Source: DATLYH01 sp035575035 (GTDB taxonomy: Bacteria; Planctomycetota; Planctomycetia; Gemmatales; Gemmataceae). Taken from it: 20,124 bases of DNA. A program made the translations under genes and the position numbers. The stretch is from the NCBI GenBank assembly GCA_035575035.1, contig DATLYH010000077.1:1-20124 (forward strand), given 5' to 3'. The notes beneath the pieces were generated by a model. The model was not told where the DNA came from and did no database searches. It was given only the letters and a program-made list of their open reading frames with translations. Below, one piece after another: positions 1 through 6,373 of this stretch (position 1 is its first letter; each line of letters begins with the position of its first letter).

Positions 1-185
1 AGCCCAGGCATTCGCCCCGTCGTAGGCGAAGCGGGTTACCTGGGCGGGCTGGGGGCCGGCCCCGTCGGGGTCCACGGTTTTCTCGATCCGTCGTCCCCAG
101 ACATCATACGTGTAGTCGGCCCGCAGCAGCAAGGCGCCGCCAGGAGCCTGCTGGCGAAGGAAACCCTGATGCGGCAGCTTCATGC
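1..185 (-). pseudogene. RHS/YD-repeat protein fragment (runs off left edge)
   Basis: Read on the minus strand, the frame gives the motif ADYTYDVWGRRIEKTVDPDG followed by QVTRFAYDGANAW. This is the tyrosine-aspartate (YD) repeat pattern of RHS/wall-associated proteins, which are large secreted or surface toxin-delivery proteins. Only about 50 to 60 codons lie inside the window and no start signal is convincing. The piece abuts a decayed methyltransferase on the other strand, so it may be the end of a broken gene or an orphan RHS tip. The family call is fairly safe from the repeat motif; whether the gene is intact to the left cannot be seen. Confidence 0.6.
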
Positions 186-209
186 CGAGGGCCAGGCCAT
201 TGCCGTCAT

Positions 210-471
210 CTTCGGCCGGGCATGTGGTGCGTCGATGTCGGCGCGAACTACGGCTACTACACGCTGCTCATGGCCGCCGCCTGCGGTCCCGAAGGCCGTG
301 TCGTGGCCTGCGAGCCGAAAGCGCGACCCGCCGCAGGCCGTCGGGCTCCTGCACCAGATCGAACGTGCCGGCTACGCCCTTGGCACGATCAACTACGAGG
401 GCGACATCGTGCCGACTGACGCGGACACGATCCTCGCGGCCCCACAAGAACACTGGACGTTGTGGCTGTGA
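210..471 (+). pseudogene. FkbM-family methyltransferase remnant
   Basis: The first part (222 to about 318) reads WCVDVGANYGYYTLLMAAA and then VVACEPK. These are the glycine-rich SAM-binding motif I and the acidic motif of FkbM-type O-methyltransferases. The reading then jumps frame, and a second part (about 325-471) gives LLHQIERAGYALGTINYEGD ending in AAPQEHWTLWL and a stop, typical of the FkbM C-terminus. The 150 or so central residues, which normally hold the rest of the fold, are missing. This is therefore an internally deleted, frameshifted relic, not a working enzyme. Such enzymes usually sit in polysaccharide or glycopeptide loci, and no partner genes remain here. Confidence 0.7.
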
Positions 472-641
472 TGATAATAACGTTTCTGGCGTTGGCGTCG
501 CTACGGAGCGGGGCGCCGGACCGTTGCTCGGCGTTGCTGAACTCGCCCAAGAGATCAAGGTGCTCAAGGCTGCTCACACTATCGAGACTCGCCATGATGC
601 AGCGATCCAATAGTTTTCTACCCGGCCCGAGCTCCACGACA
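472..641. other. Intergenic gap, no gene seen
   Basis: This stretch lies between the FkbM relic and the stop of the response regulator. I see no reading frame with recognisable protein character and no strong terminator hairpin. It is probably further debris from the broken genes at the left edge. Confidence 0.5.
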
Positions 642-2084
642 CTAACCATCCTCGGACGAGGCGGAGCGTTCGACCGGAATACCGAGGGCGTTTAGCTTGG
701 TCCGAAGGGTGGCGCGCGTAATCCCCAGAATCCTCGCCGCCTTGGAGAGGTTCCCGCCGGTGTGGCGGAGTACCTCTATGAGGAGGTGCTTGTCGGTCAG
801 GGCCTGGTAATCGGAGTAGAGGGTGGTCGATCCCGCCCGCAGCTGGTCCTGGATGAACTCTGTCAGGCCCCCGTAGTCGAATCCCGGTCGGTCGGGCCCA
901 CCCGTGCCTTTCTCCTGGCCGCGAATGGCGGCCGGGAGGAATTCCGGGAGCACGACCGGCCCCGTAGTCTGGAGCAGCGCTTGCTTGATGACGCTCTGCA
1001 ACTCGCGGACGTTCCCCGGCCACGGGTAGCCACGGAGCAGTTCCATCGCCTCCGGCGCGATGCCCCGCACGTCCTTCTTCAACTCCCGGCTGAACCGCCG
1101 GACGAAGTGTTCCGCGAGCAGCGGCAGGTCGTCACCGCGCTCGCGGAGGGGCGGCAGCTTGATCGCGTAAACATTGAGCCGGTAGTACAGGTCGCCCCGG
1201 AAGGTGCCCTCGGCGACCATCTTCTCCAGGTCGCGGTTCGTGGCGGCGATGACCCGAACGTCGGTCTTGATCGGCTCGCTGCCGCCGACCCGCTCGAACT
1301 CCTGCCCCTGGAGGACGCGCAGGATCTTCGTCTGCGTCAGCGGCGTCATGTCGCCAATTTCATCGAGGAAGAGGGTGCCACCGCTGGCCTGCTCGAACTT
1401 GCCGATCCTTCTCCGGTCGGCGCCGGTGAAGGCGCCCTTCTCATGGCCGAACAGCTCGCTCTCCAGCAGCGTTTCGGGGATGGCGGCACAGTTGATCGCC
1501 AGGAACGGCCCCTTGGCGCGGTTGCTGTAGTGGTAGATGGCCCGGGCCACCAGTTCCTTGCCCGTGCCGCTCTCCCCGAGGATGAGCACGGTCACGTCCT
1601 GGGGGGCGACCCGGCCAATGGCCTTGTAGACCTCCTGCATCGCCGGGCAGCGGCCGAGCACCGCGTCGGAGTCTTCCTGGGCTTCGGCGCCTTCGGGGAT
1701 CACGGCGGGGACGCGCATCAGCCGGCTGATCTCGAAGGCCCGCTCGACCAGGTCGGTCAGCTGGTCCAGCTCCAGCGGCTTGAGCAGGTACTCGTAGGCG
1801 CCGAGCCGCATCGCCTCGATGGCGGTGGCCATCGTGCCGTGGCCGGTAATGAAGATGACTGGGATCTTCGGGTCGATCCGGTGGATGCGGCGGAACGTCT
1901 CCAGCCCGGAGGCGTCCGGCAAGTTGATGTCCAGGATGACCACATCGGGGCGGTCACGCGTAACGGCCGCGACTCCCTCGGCGGCCGACGAGGCCGTGAG
2001 CAGGGTCACCTCCGGCTCGGCGAACGCCTGGCGGAAGAAGTACAGGATCGAAGGCTCGTCATCAACTACAAGCAAAACAGGCAT
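642..2084 (-). CDS. NtrC-family sigma-54 response regulator
   Basis: A 480-residue cytoplasmic regulator that activates RNA polymerase carrying sigma-54. The domains run in order. The receiver (about 1-120) has the acidic pair D8/D9, phospho-acceptor D52, T80 and K102. The AAA+ domain (about 140-380) has Walker A GESGTGKE at 170-177, the sigma-54-contacting GAFTGA loop at 217-222 and Walker B GGTLFLDE at 235-242. The C-terminus is a Fis-type helix-turn-helix (GGNLSKAARILGITRATLR). All key residues are present, so it should be functional. I chose the ATG at 2084 because the receiver begins there (MPVLLVVDDEPS) and GGAG lies 6 nt upstream. The kinase gene ends 14 nt before it, so the two are one operon. 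Sigma-54-type promoters lie on the opposite strand beyond the kinase gene. The signal sensed is unknown. Confidence 0.95.
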   Translation of the reverse strand: MPVLLVVDDEPSILYFFRQAFAEPEVTLLTASSAAEGVAAVTRDRPDVVILDINLPDASGLETFRRIHRIDPKIPVIFITGHGTMATAIEAMRLGAYEYLLKPLELDQLTDLVERAFEISRLMRVPAVIPEGAEAQEDSDAVLGRCPAMQEVYKAIGRVAPQDVTVLILGESGTGKELVARAIYHYSNRAKGPFLAINCAAIPETLLESELFGHEKGAFTGADRRRIGKFEQASGGTLFLDEIGDMTPLTQTKILRVLQGQEFERVGGSEPIKTDVRVIAATNRDLEKMVAEGTFRGDLYYRLNVYAIKLPPLRERGDDLPLLAEHFVRRFSRELKKDVRGIAPEAMELLRGYPWPGNVRELQSVIKQALLQTTGPVVLPEFLPAAIRGQEKGTGGPDRPGFDYGGLTEFIQDQLRAGSTTLYSDYQALTDKHLLIEVLRHTGGNLSKAARILGITRATLRTKLNALGIPVERSASSEDG

Positions 2085-2098
2085 AACAACTCCGCGAA

Positions 2099-3337
2099 TC
2101 ACTCCGACGCCAGCGCCGGCAGCCGGAGCAAGAAGCAAGCACCACCGCCGGGCAGGTTGTACGCGGAGAGGCTGCCGCCGTGCTCCTCGGCAATACGCTT
2201 CGACACCGGCAAGCCCAGTCCCAGCCCGGTTTCCTTGCTGCTCACGAAGGTCTCGAACACCTTCGGCAAGATGTGCGGAGCAATCCCCGGGCCGGTATCT
2301 CGGACATAAAGTTCGACACTGCCGTCATGGGGCGGGCGGAGGTCGATCTCCACCGTGCCGCCGCCGGGCATGGCATCGAGAGCGTTCAGCACCAGGTTGA
2401 GCAGGAGCTGCTGGAGCTGGTCCTGGTCCGCCTCGACCTGGACCGGCATCTCGGGCTGGAGCAACCGGAGGTCCACGCGCTGCTTCTTGGCCCGGCCCTT
2501 GACGACGGCGAAAACCCGCTCCACGACCTCAGACAGGTCCAGCCGCCGGCGGTCCGGCTGGGGCGGTCGGGCGAAGTCGAGGAAGGTCTGGAGCGTCCGC
2601 TCCATGCGGCGAATCTCGTGCTCGATCACGGCCAGGTCCCCGGCTGGCAGGCCGCTGACCGCGGCCCGCCGGAGGTTGACCTGGATCAGCCCCTTGACCG
2701 CGGTGAGCGGGTTGCGCAGCTCGTGGGCGACGCCCGCAGCTACCTGGCCCAGGGCCATCATCTGCTCGGCCCGCTGCAAGTAGCGCTCGCGCTGCCGTTG
2801 CTCGTACCAGTTCCGCTCGATGGCTGCGGAGAGCACGTTGGCGACGGCCTGGAGGAACGCCACATCCTCGGGCGAAAACGGGCGTCGCCGGGTGGAGTGA
2901 GCCCCCAGCACGCCGAGCGGCCGGTCGCGGCCGTAAAGCGGAACGTTCAGGCTGCTGACCACGCCATGCTCGCGGAGCAGGGAAGCGTCCAGGAACCGGT
3001 CGTCCGTGCGAAGATCCTCCACGATCAGCGGCGTCTGGCTGAGCAGCACCTGGGCGGCTGGAATGGCGCTGGCCGCTTCCGTAGCGGCCTCGCCCGCTAG
3101 CCTCTCCTTCCACCCCGCCCCGGCCTGAAATAAGAGCCTCCCGTCCGGTAGAAGCTCCAGAACGTTGGCGTACTCCACTCCCAGGTTCAACCGCACCAGC
3201 TCGACGGCCTCGCCCATGAGTTGAAGCACCTCGGTGCCGATCAAGGCGCGACGGCCCAACTCGGCAACGGCGGCTAGCTGCGGCATTTGGGCCGGGAATC
3301 CCTGCCCTTCTTCGCTTACGGTGGGGGTGGCGAGCAT
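2099..3337 (-). CDS. GAF-domain sensor histidine kinase
   Basis: A soluble kinase of about 412 residues with no membrane segment, so it senses an internal signal. A GAF domain covers roughly residues 20-175. The dimerisation/phosphotransfer helix carries H205 in GVAHELRNPLTAVKG. The HATPase domain has the N box (NLVLNALDA, N318), G1 box DTGPGI (347-352) and G2 box GLGLGL (371-376). It is the obvious partner of the downstream NtrC-type regulator. The start is uncertain. The ATG at 3337 has AAAAGGT about 10 nt upstream and is preferred; ATGs at 3403 and 3400 and a TTG at 3442 would lengthen the N-terminus without adding a recognisable domain. A TACAAT hexamer (minus strand, 3407-3402) could be a -10 element, but no good -35 was found. 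The GAF ligand cannot be read from sequence. Confidence 0.92.
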   Translation of the reverse strand: MLATPTVSEEGQGFPAQMPQLAAVAELGRRALIGTEVLQLMGEAVELVRLNLGVEYANVLELLPDGRLLFQAGAGWKERLAGEAATEAASAIPAAQVLLSQTPLIVEDLRTDDRFLDASLLREHGVVSSLNVPLYGRDRPLGVLGAHSTRRRPFSPEDVAFLQAVANVLSAAIERNWYEQRQRERYLQRAEQMMALGQVAAGVAHELRNPLTAVKGLIQVNLRRAAVSGLPAGDLAVIEHEIRRMERTLQTFLDFARPPQPDRRRLDLSEVVERVFAVVKGRAKKQRVDLRLLQPEMPVQVEADQDQLQQLLLNLVLNALDAMPGGGTVEIDLRPPHDGSVELYVRDTGPGIAPHILPKVFETFVSSKETGLGLGLPVSKRIAEEHGGSLSAYNLPGGGACFLLRLPALASE

Positions 3338-3501
3338 GACCGGGATACCTTTTCCATTTGATAAGCTCCAGGCCTTCCGTTTCGAGGGCCTCCACAGCAT
3401 CATTGTAGCCGGGCGAGCGCGTGTCGCCTCAGCGCCCTTCAACCGGAAAGGTGGCTCAGGGCCGATCAGGTCGCCGGACCGCGGCGGGCCGCCGAGGGCC
3501 C

Positions 3502-3519
3502 GTGCCAGGGCACCCGTGC
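3502..3519. promoter_or_regulatory. Possible activator-binding dyads
   Basis: A perfect dyad GTGCC-AG-GGCAC (3502-3513) overlaps a second one, GCAC-CC-GTGC (3510-3519). They sit about 50 bases before the predicted start of the sigma-54 transcript near 3564. NtrC-type proteins often bind GCAC/GTGC half-sites, though usually 80 to 150 bases upstream. The sites are seen; the role as enhancer is inferred. Short GC-rich dyads also arise by chance. Confidence 0.3.
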
Positions 3520-3537
3520 GCGGCCCCAGTGCGAGTG

Positions 3538-3553
3538 CGGCACGGGCATTGCT
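3538..3553 (+). promoter_or_regulatory. Sigma-54 promoter (-24/-12), first copy
   Basis: The sequence CGGCACGGGCATTGCT matches the sigma-54 consensus TGGCACG-N4-TTGCW at all but the first base. GG is at 3539-3540 and GC at 3551-3552, exactly ten bases apart. Transcription should start near 3564, about 30 bases before the small gene at 3592. It lies in the gap that divides the two-component operon from the plus-strand genes, next to a gene for a sigma-54 activator, which raises its credibility. Confidence 0.7.
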
Positions 3554-3591
3554 ATGAGGAGGGATGAGCTGATTTCTTTCGCGGGACGGAG

Positions 3592-3876
3592 ATGATGCAG
3601 AAGAGGAACAACGGCAAGCCAGTCTTGGAAGCCGAGGCGGTCGTTCACTGGGTCGATCCCGTCAACCGGGAGCTGGCCGCGCTCGTCGAGGGCGTTCCCG
3701 TAACCATCTACGTTCCCCCCGACTGTGAGGTCGTCCTCCGGGGCGAGCGGGTGAAGCTCCGGATGGTCCAGCCCAGGGACCGCCTGCGCGTTGCCTACAC
3801 GGAACTTGCCGACTCCCTGGTCGCCCGCGCGATCGAGGTTCAGCCGGCCTACCCGTCCCCTTCGCTGTCGCAGTGA
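3592..3876 (+). CDS. Small predicted beta-rich protein, function unknown
   Basis: A 94-residue protein that I cannot assign to a named family. It is soluble, with no signal peptide or membrane segment. The middle alternates hydrophobic and charged residues (VNRELAALVEGVPVTIYVPP, then VKLRMVQPRDRLRVAYTE), which suggests a small beta-barrel of the OB or DUF5666 kind. Two ATGs at 3592 and 3595 are both possible; a GGGACGGAG ribosome site fits either. It stands alone behind the first sigma-54 promoter and is followed by about 550 bases without a convincing gene, so it is probably a single-gene transcript under the neighbouring activator. Confidence 0.75.
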   Translation: MMQKRNNGKPVLEAEAVVHWVDPVNRELAALVEGVPVTIYVPPDCEVVLRGERVKLRMVQPRDRLRVAYTELADSLVARAIEVQPAYPSPSLSQ

Positions 3877-4165
3877 ACTGCCGTTCGTCTTTGTTACTTC
3901 TCCGATGCACTTCCCCAATCGACGAGACCCTCACCACGCGGTTCTGCATGCGTGTCGTCCACCGGCACGGCTGTTCGTGCTCGCAGGGGTCCCTGACCTG
4001 GGCAGTTATCGTTCAGGGGGTGGTCGATTCTTGGGCGCTTCCTGTTGCCCTCGCCCTGGCCCAGGCCCTTTCCCTGCGTCCCGCAGCCGGTCTGATCTCG
4101 GCTATTCCCGTAAACACCGCGATTTTTGCGGGGTCTGCGACAGTCCCCGCGCGTGTCGCCGTTGA
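3877..4165. promoter_or_regulatory. Long regulatory gap before the CBS gene, upstream part
   Basis: No convincing gene is seen; open frames here lack ribosome sites and family motifs. The gap holds an inverted repeat GCACG-N6-CGTGC at 3965-3980, whose spacing is close to that of NtrC-type enhancer sites. It also holds a strong palindrome at 4128-4150 (listed separately). The region therefore looks like an activator-binding zone for the sigma-54 promoter at 4166. Confidence 0.35.
4128..4150. repeat. 23-bp palindrome upstream of sigma-54 promoter
   Basis: The arms GCGGGG and CCCCGC enclose a T/T mismatch, then CTG paired with CAG around a CGA loop. That is nine paired positions in 23 bases, strong for its size. 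It ends 15 bases before the -24/-12 promoter at 4166, which suggests a protein-binding operator rather than a terminator, since no T run follows it and no gene ends here. Confidence 0.45.
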
Positions 4166-4181
4166 TGGCACGGCAAGTGCT
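4166..4181 (+). promoter_or_regulatory. Sigma-54 promoter (-24/-12), second copy
   Basis: TGGCACGGCAAGTGCT fits TGGCACG-N4-TTGCW with one mismatch (G for T in the -12 element). GG at 4167-4168 and GC at 4179-4180 are ten bases apart, so transcription should start near 4192. The next gene is the CBS protein at 4428, leaving a leader of about 236 bases. Confidence 0.7.
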
Positions 4182-4191
4182 TTAAGGAGAA

Positions 4192-4427
4192 GCGACCAAG
4201 ACAATCGCGAAAAGGCGGGCAGCACGCCGTCCCGCCCACATGTCTTGAAGCGGCTTCCGTCACGGTGACTCACTCAGCGACGGTGCAGACCCACAATGTC
4301 GATTTCCGTGCAAGTTGCTTCCAGAGCGGGCCGGGAGTAGCCCGCCGGGCGGCGAAGCCGGCACCGGCCCGTTCCTGCCGTGTTTCGCCAACCCCGCCGA
4401 ACGGACCACCGAGGAAGGAGGAACGCC
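4192..4427 (+). other. Long structured 5' leader of the CBS gene
   Basis: The predicted leader contains GGCGGG (4214-4219) pairing with CCCGCC (4231-4236). Nearer the gene, GGGCCGG pairs with CCGGCCC around a GC-rich interior. It ends in an excellent AAGGAGG site. Its role is unknown; it may only be spacer or may control message stability. No known riboswitch was recognised. Confidence 0.35.
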
Positions 4428-4931
4428 ATGAAAACGCTCAAGCACGCCAGACCCACACCGCCGATGGTCCTCAGTGCCCGAACGGCGGCGGACCTTATGA
4501 CGCCGAACCCGGTGTCGATCCACCACGGCGCGACCGTCCCCGAGGCTGCGGCCTTTCTGGCCGCCCGCGGGATCAGCGCGGCGCCCGTCATCGACGAGGC
4601 GGGGCGCCCCATCGGCGTGGTCAGCCGCACCGACATCCTCCAGCGCCAGGGCCAGCGTGCCGTCTATCTCGTGGGTTCGCCGGAGTATTACGAGCGGCTG
4701 GAGCGGCCTGTTTTCTCTGAGGATGGTGCCAGAGATGAGGCACCAAACCGGGTTACGGTGCGCGACGTGATGACCCCGGTCGTCTTCTGCGTCGGCCCGG
4801 AGACGCCGGCCGCGAAGGTGGTCGAGAAGATGCTGGCGCTGGAGGTCCGGCGGCTCTTCGTGGTGGACGGCGCCGGCGTCCTCATCGGGGTCGTTAGCGC
4901 GATCGATGTGCTTCGGAAGCTCTGCATATGA
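4428..4931 (+). CDS. Twin CBS-domain protein
   Basis: A 167-residue soluble protein made almost wholly of two CBS domains, roughly residues 17-72 (LMTPNPVSIHHGATVPEAA, then GVVSRTDIL) and 110-165 (VMTPVVFCVGPETPAAKVVE, then GVVSAIDVLRKL). CBS pairs bind adenine nucleotides or SAM and act as energy-state sensors. With nothing else attached, this is a free-standing sensor like Hrp1 of the mycobacterial dormancy regulon. The ATG at 4428 follows AAGGAGG at ideal spacing; the frame is open further upstream but lacks a ribosome site. It is preceded by the second sigma-54 promoter and followed at 24 bases by the BON-like gene, so it likely heads an operon. The partner it regulates is not known. Confidence 0.9.
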   Translation: MKTLKHARPTPPMVLSARTAADLMTPNPVSIHHGATVPEAAAFLAARGISAAPVIDEAGRPIGVVSRTDILQRQGQRAVYLVGSPEYYERLERPVFSEDGARDEAPNRVTVRDVMTPVVFCVGPETPAAKVVEKMLALEVRRLFVVDGAGVLIGVVSAIDVLRKLCI

Positions 4932-4955
4932 GGATCAGGATGCGGGGTTCGAGCG

Positions 4956-5198
4956 ATGAGACAACAGTCAGAGAATGGGCCGAGCGCAGTGGTGACGCAG
5001 GAAGACCTGGATCGCCTCGAGGCCCAGATCCAGCACGAGCTGAGTGGCCGCCTGCGTGACTTCCGTCTGAAGCGCAAGGACGCGGGCGTCGTCCTTACGG
5101 GTCGCGCCCGTACCTACTACGCCAAGCAACTCGCCCAGCACGCGGTCATGAGGGTGACGGCGCTTCCCATCCTAGGAAACGAGATCGAGGTGTCGTAA
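4956..5198 (+). CDS. Small BON-like domain protein
   Basis: An 80-residue protein. After a polar N-terminus comes a helix (LDRLEAQIQHELSGRLRDFR). The pattern AGVVLTGRARTYYAKQLAQH follows, and then a final strand, ILGNEIEV. This alternating layout is that of a single BON domain, a small alpha/beta fold often seen in stress or envelope proteins; it lacks a signal peptide, so it is cytoplasmic. It sits 24 bases after the CBS gene and 59 bases before the Usp gene, probably in one transcript. The ribosome site is weak (GGGG about 10 bases upstream). A short GGGG/CCCC hairpin follows its stop. Family assignment is by pattern only. Confidence 0.75.
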   Translation: MRQQSENGPSAVVTQEDLDRLEAQIQHELSGRLRDFRLKRKDAGVVLTGRARTYYAKQLAQHAVMRVTALPILGNEIEVS

Positions 5199-5257
5199 GG
5201 GGACTTGCCCCTGTCATTCGCCGATCCGAGCAGGCAAGAGACGAGAGGAGCATGGAC

Positions 5258-6373
5258 ATGAACCACGAGCATCGAAGCAACTGGACCAGGCACCACGGCG
5301 GAAGGCCGCCCCCCGCTGTCTCGGACCGTTGGGAACAGAACGGCCTGGCCACCGACCGTGCGTCCTCGGCCTTCGGCGAGAACCCGACGGTGCAGCGGAC
5401 GCCCGAGGAAGTGGGCCTGACGCTCACCCCGCCGCCCCGCTACCGGTCGATCCTTGTGCCGGTGGACGGTGAACCGTTCGGGGAGCACGCTCTGCCGCTC
5501 GCCCTCGGGATCGCGCGCCGGGCGGGCGCTGATGTCCGGGTGGTGCATGTCCACTGCCCCTTGCAGTCAACCTTTCAGCCCGACCGGCTCTATCCCGACA
5601 GCGGCCTGGACGCCTTCCTCCGGCGGCGCCAGCAGGCGTACCTCGCCGGCCTCTTCCGCCGTCTGAGGAAGGTCACCTCGGTGCCGGTGACGCCGGTCTT
5701 CTTGCAGGGGCGGGAGGTCGCTGACTCCCTCTGTGAGGCGGCGGGCGCCGGGACCGACCTCGTCGTGATGGCCACGCACGGCCGCGGCCCGCTGGGGCGG
5801 TTCTGGTTCGGCAGCGTCGCCGACATGCTCCTGCGGCGGCTTTCGGTTCCCCTGCTGTTCGTGCGGGGGTACAACGCGCCGGCCGACCTGACCGGCGACC
5901 CGCTCGTGCGACACGTCCTGGTCCCGCTGGACGGGTCGGCGTTCGCCGAGCAGGTCCTGGAGCCGGCGCTGGCGCTGGGCACCCTCACGGGCGCCGACCA
6001 CACGCTCCTGCGGGTTATCCCCATGGCGACGGATTACTCCCTCGGGTACCCCGCAGCCGGGTCGCAGCGACCGCTCGCCGACAGACAGCAGGCGGAGGCC
6101 TGGGAGTACCTCCGCCGCACGACAGATCGCCTGGGTGGGCGAACACTCCGGATTCACCCCCGGATCGTTCACGACGAGCAGCCGGTTGCCGAGGCGATCC
6201 TTCACTACGCCCAGACCCACGACGCCGACCTCATCGCCCTGGCGACGCGGGGGCGTGGGGGGCTGGCGCGGCTGTTCCAGGGCAGCGTCGCGGACCGGGT
6301 GGTCCGGGGCGCTTCCGTGCCGGTGCTGGTGTTCCGCCCGGACAGTGAGCAAGAAGGGAGGGCAATCCCGTGA
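5258..6373 (+). CDS. Tandem universal stress protein (UspA x2)
   Basis: A 371-residue cytoplasmic protein with two full Usp domains after a polar tail of about 60 residues. Domain one starts YRSILVPVDGEPFGEHALPL and carries the ATP-binding loop ATHGRGPLGRFWFGSVAD. Domain two starts VRHVLVPLDGSAFAEQ and has ATRGRGGLARLFQGSVAD. Both glycine loops are intact, so both sites should bind ATP. Two ATGs are available: 5252 is only 1 base from the GGAG site, whereas 5258 is 7 bases away, so I chose 5258. Its stop overlaps the GTG start of the GCS2 gene by four bases, implying translational coupling. Usp proteins respond to energy or oxygen limitation in many bacteria; that role here is inference. Confidence 0.93.
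   Translation: MNHEHRSNWTRHHGGRPPPAVSDRWEQNGLATDRASSAFGENPTVQRTPEEVGLTLTPPPRYRSILVPVDGEPFGEHALPLALGIARRAGADVRVVHVHCPLQSTFQPDRLYPDSGLDAFLRRRQQAYLAGLFRRLRKVTSVPVTPVFLQGREVADSLCEAAGAGTDLVVMATHGRGPLGRFWFGSVADMLLRRLSVPLLFVRGYNAPADLTGDPLVRHVLVPLDGSAFAEQVLEPALALGTLTGADHTLLRVIPMATDYSLGYPAAGSQRPLADRQQAEAWEYLRRTTDRLGGRTLRIHPRIVHDEQPVAEAILHYAQTHDADLIALATRGRGGLARLFQGSVADRVVRGASVPVLVFRPDSEQEGRAIP

Noticed and set aside
762..2309. Long plus-strand open frame opposite the response regulator
   Set aside because: It is the complement of a gene with complete catalytic motifs and has no family features of its own.
3870..3881. Terminator hairpin GCAGT/ACTGC over the stop of the small gene
   Set aside because: Stem of only four or five pairs with a two-base gap and no proper T run.
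3873..4268. 131-codon open frame in the gap before the CBS gene
   Set aside because: No ribosome site or family motif, and it runs across the palindrome and the second sigma-54 promoter.
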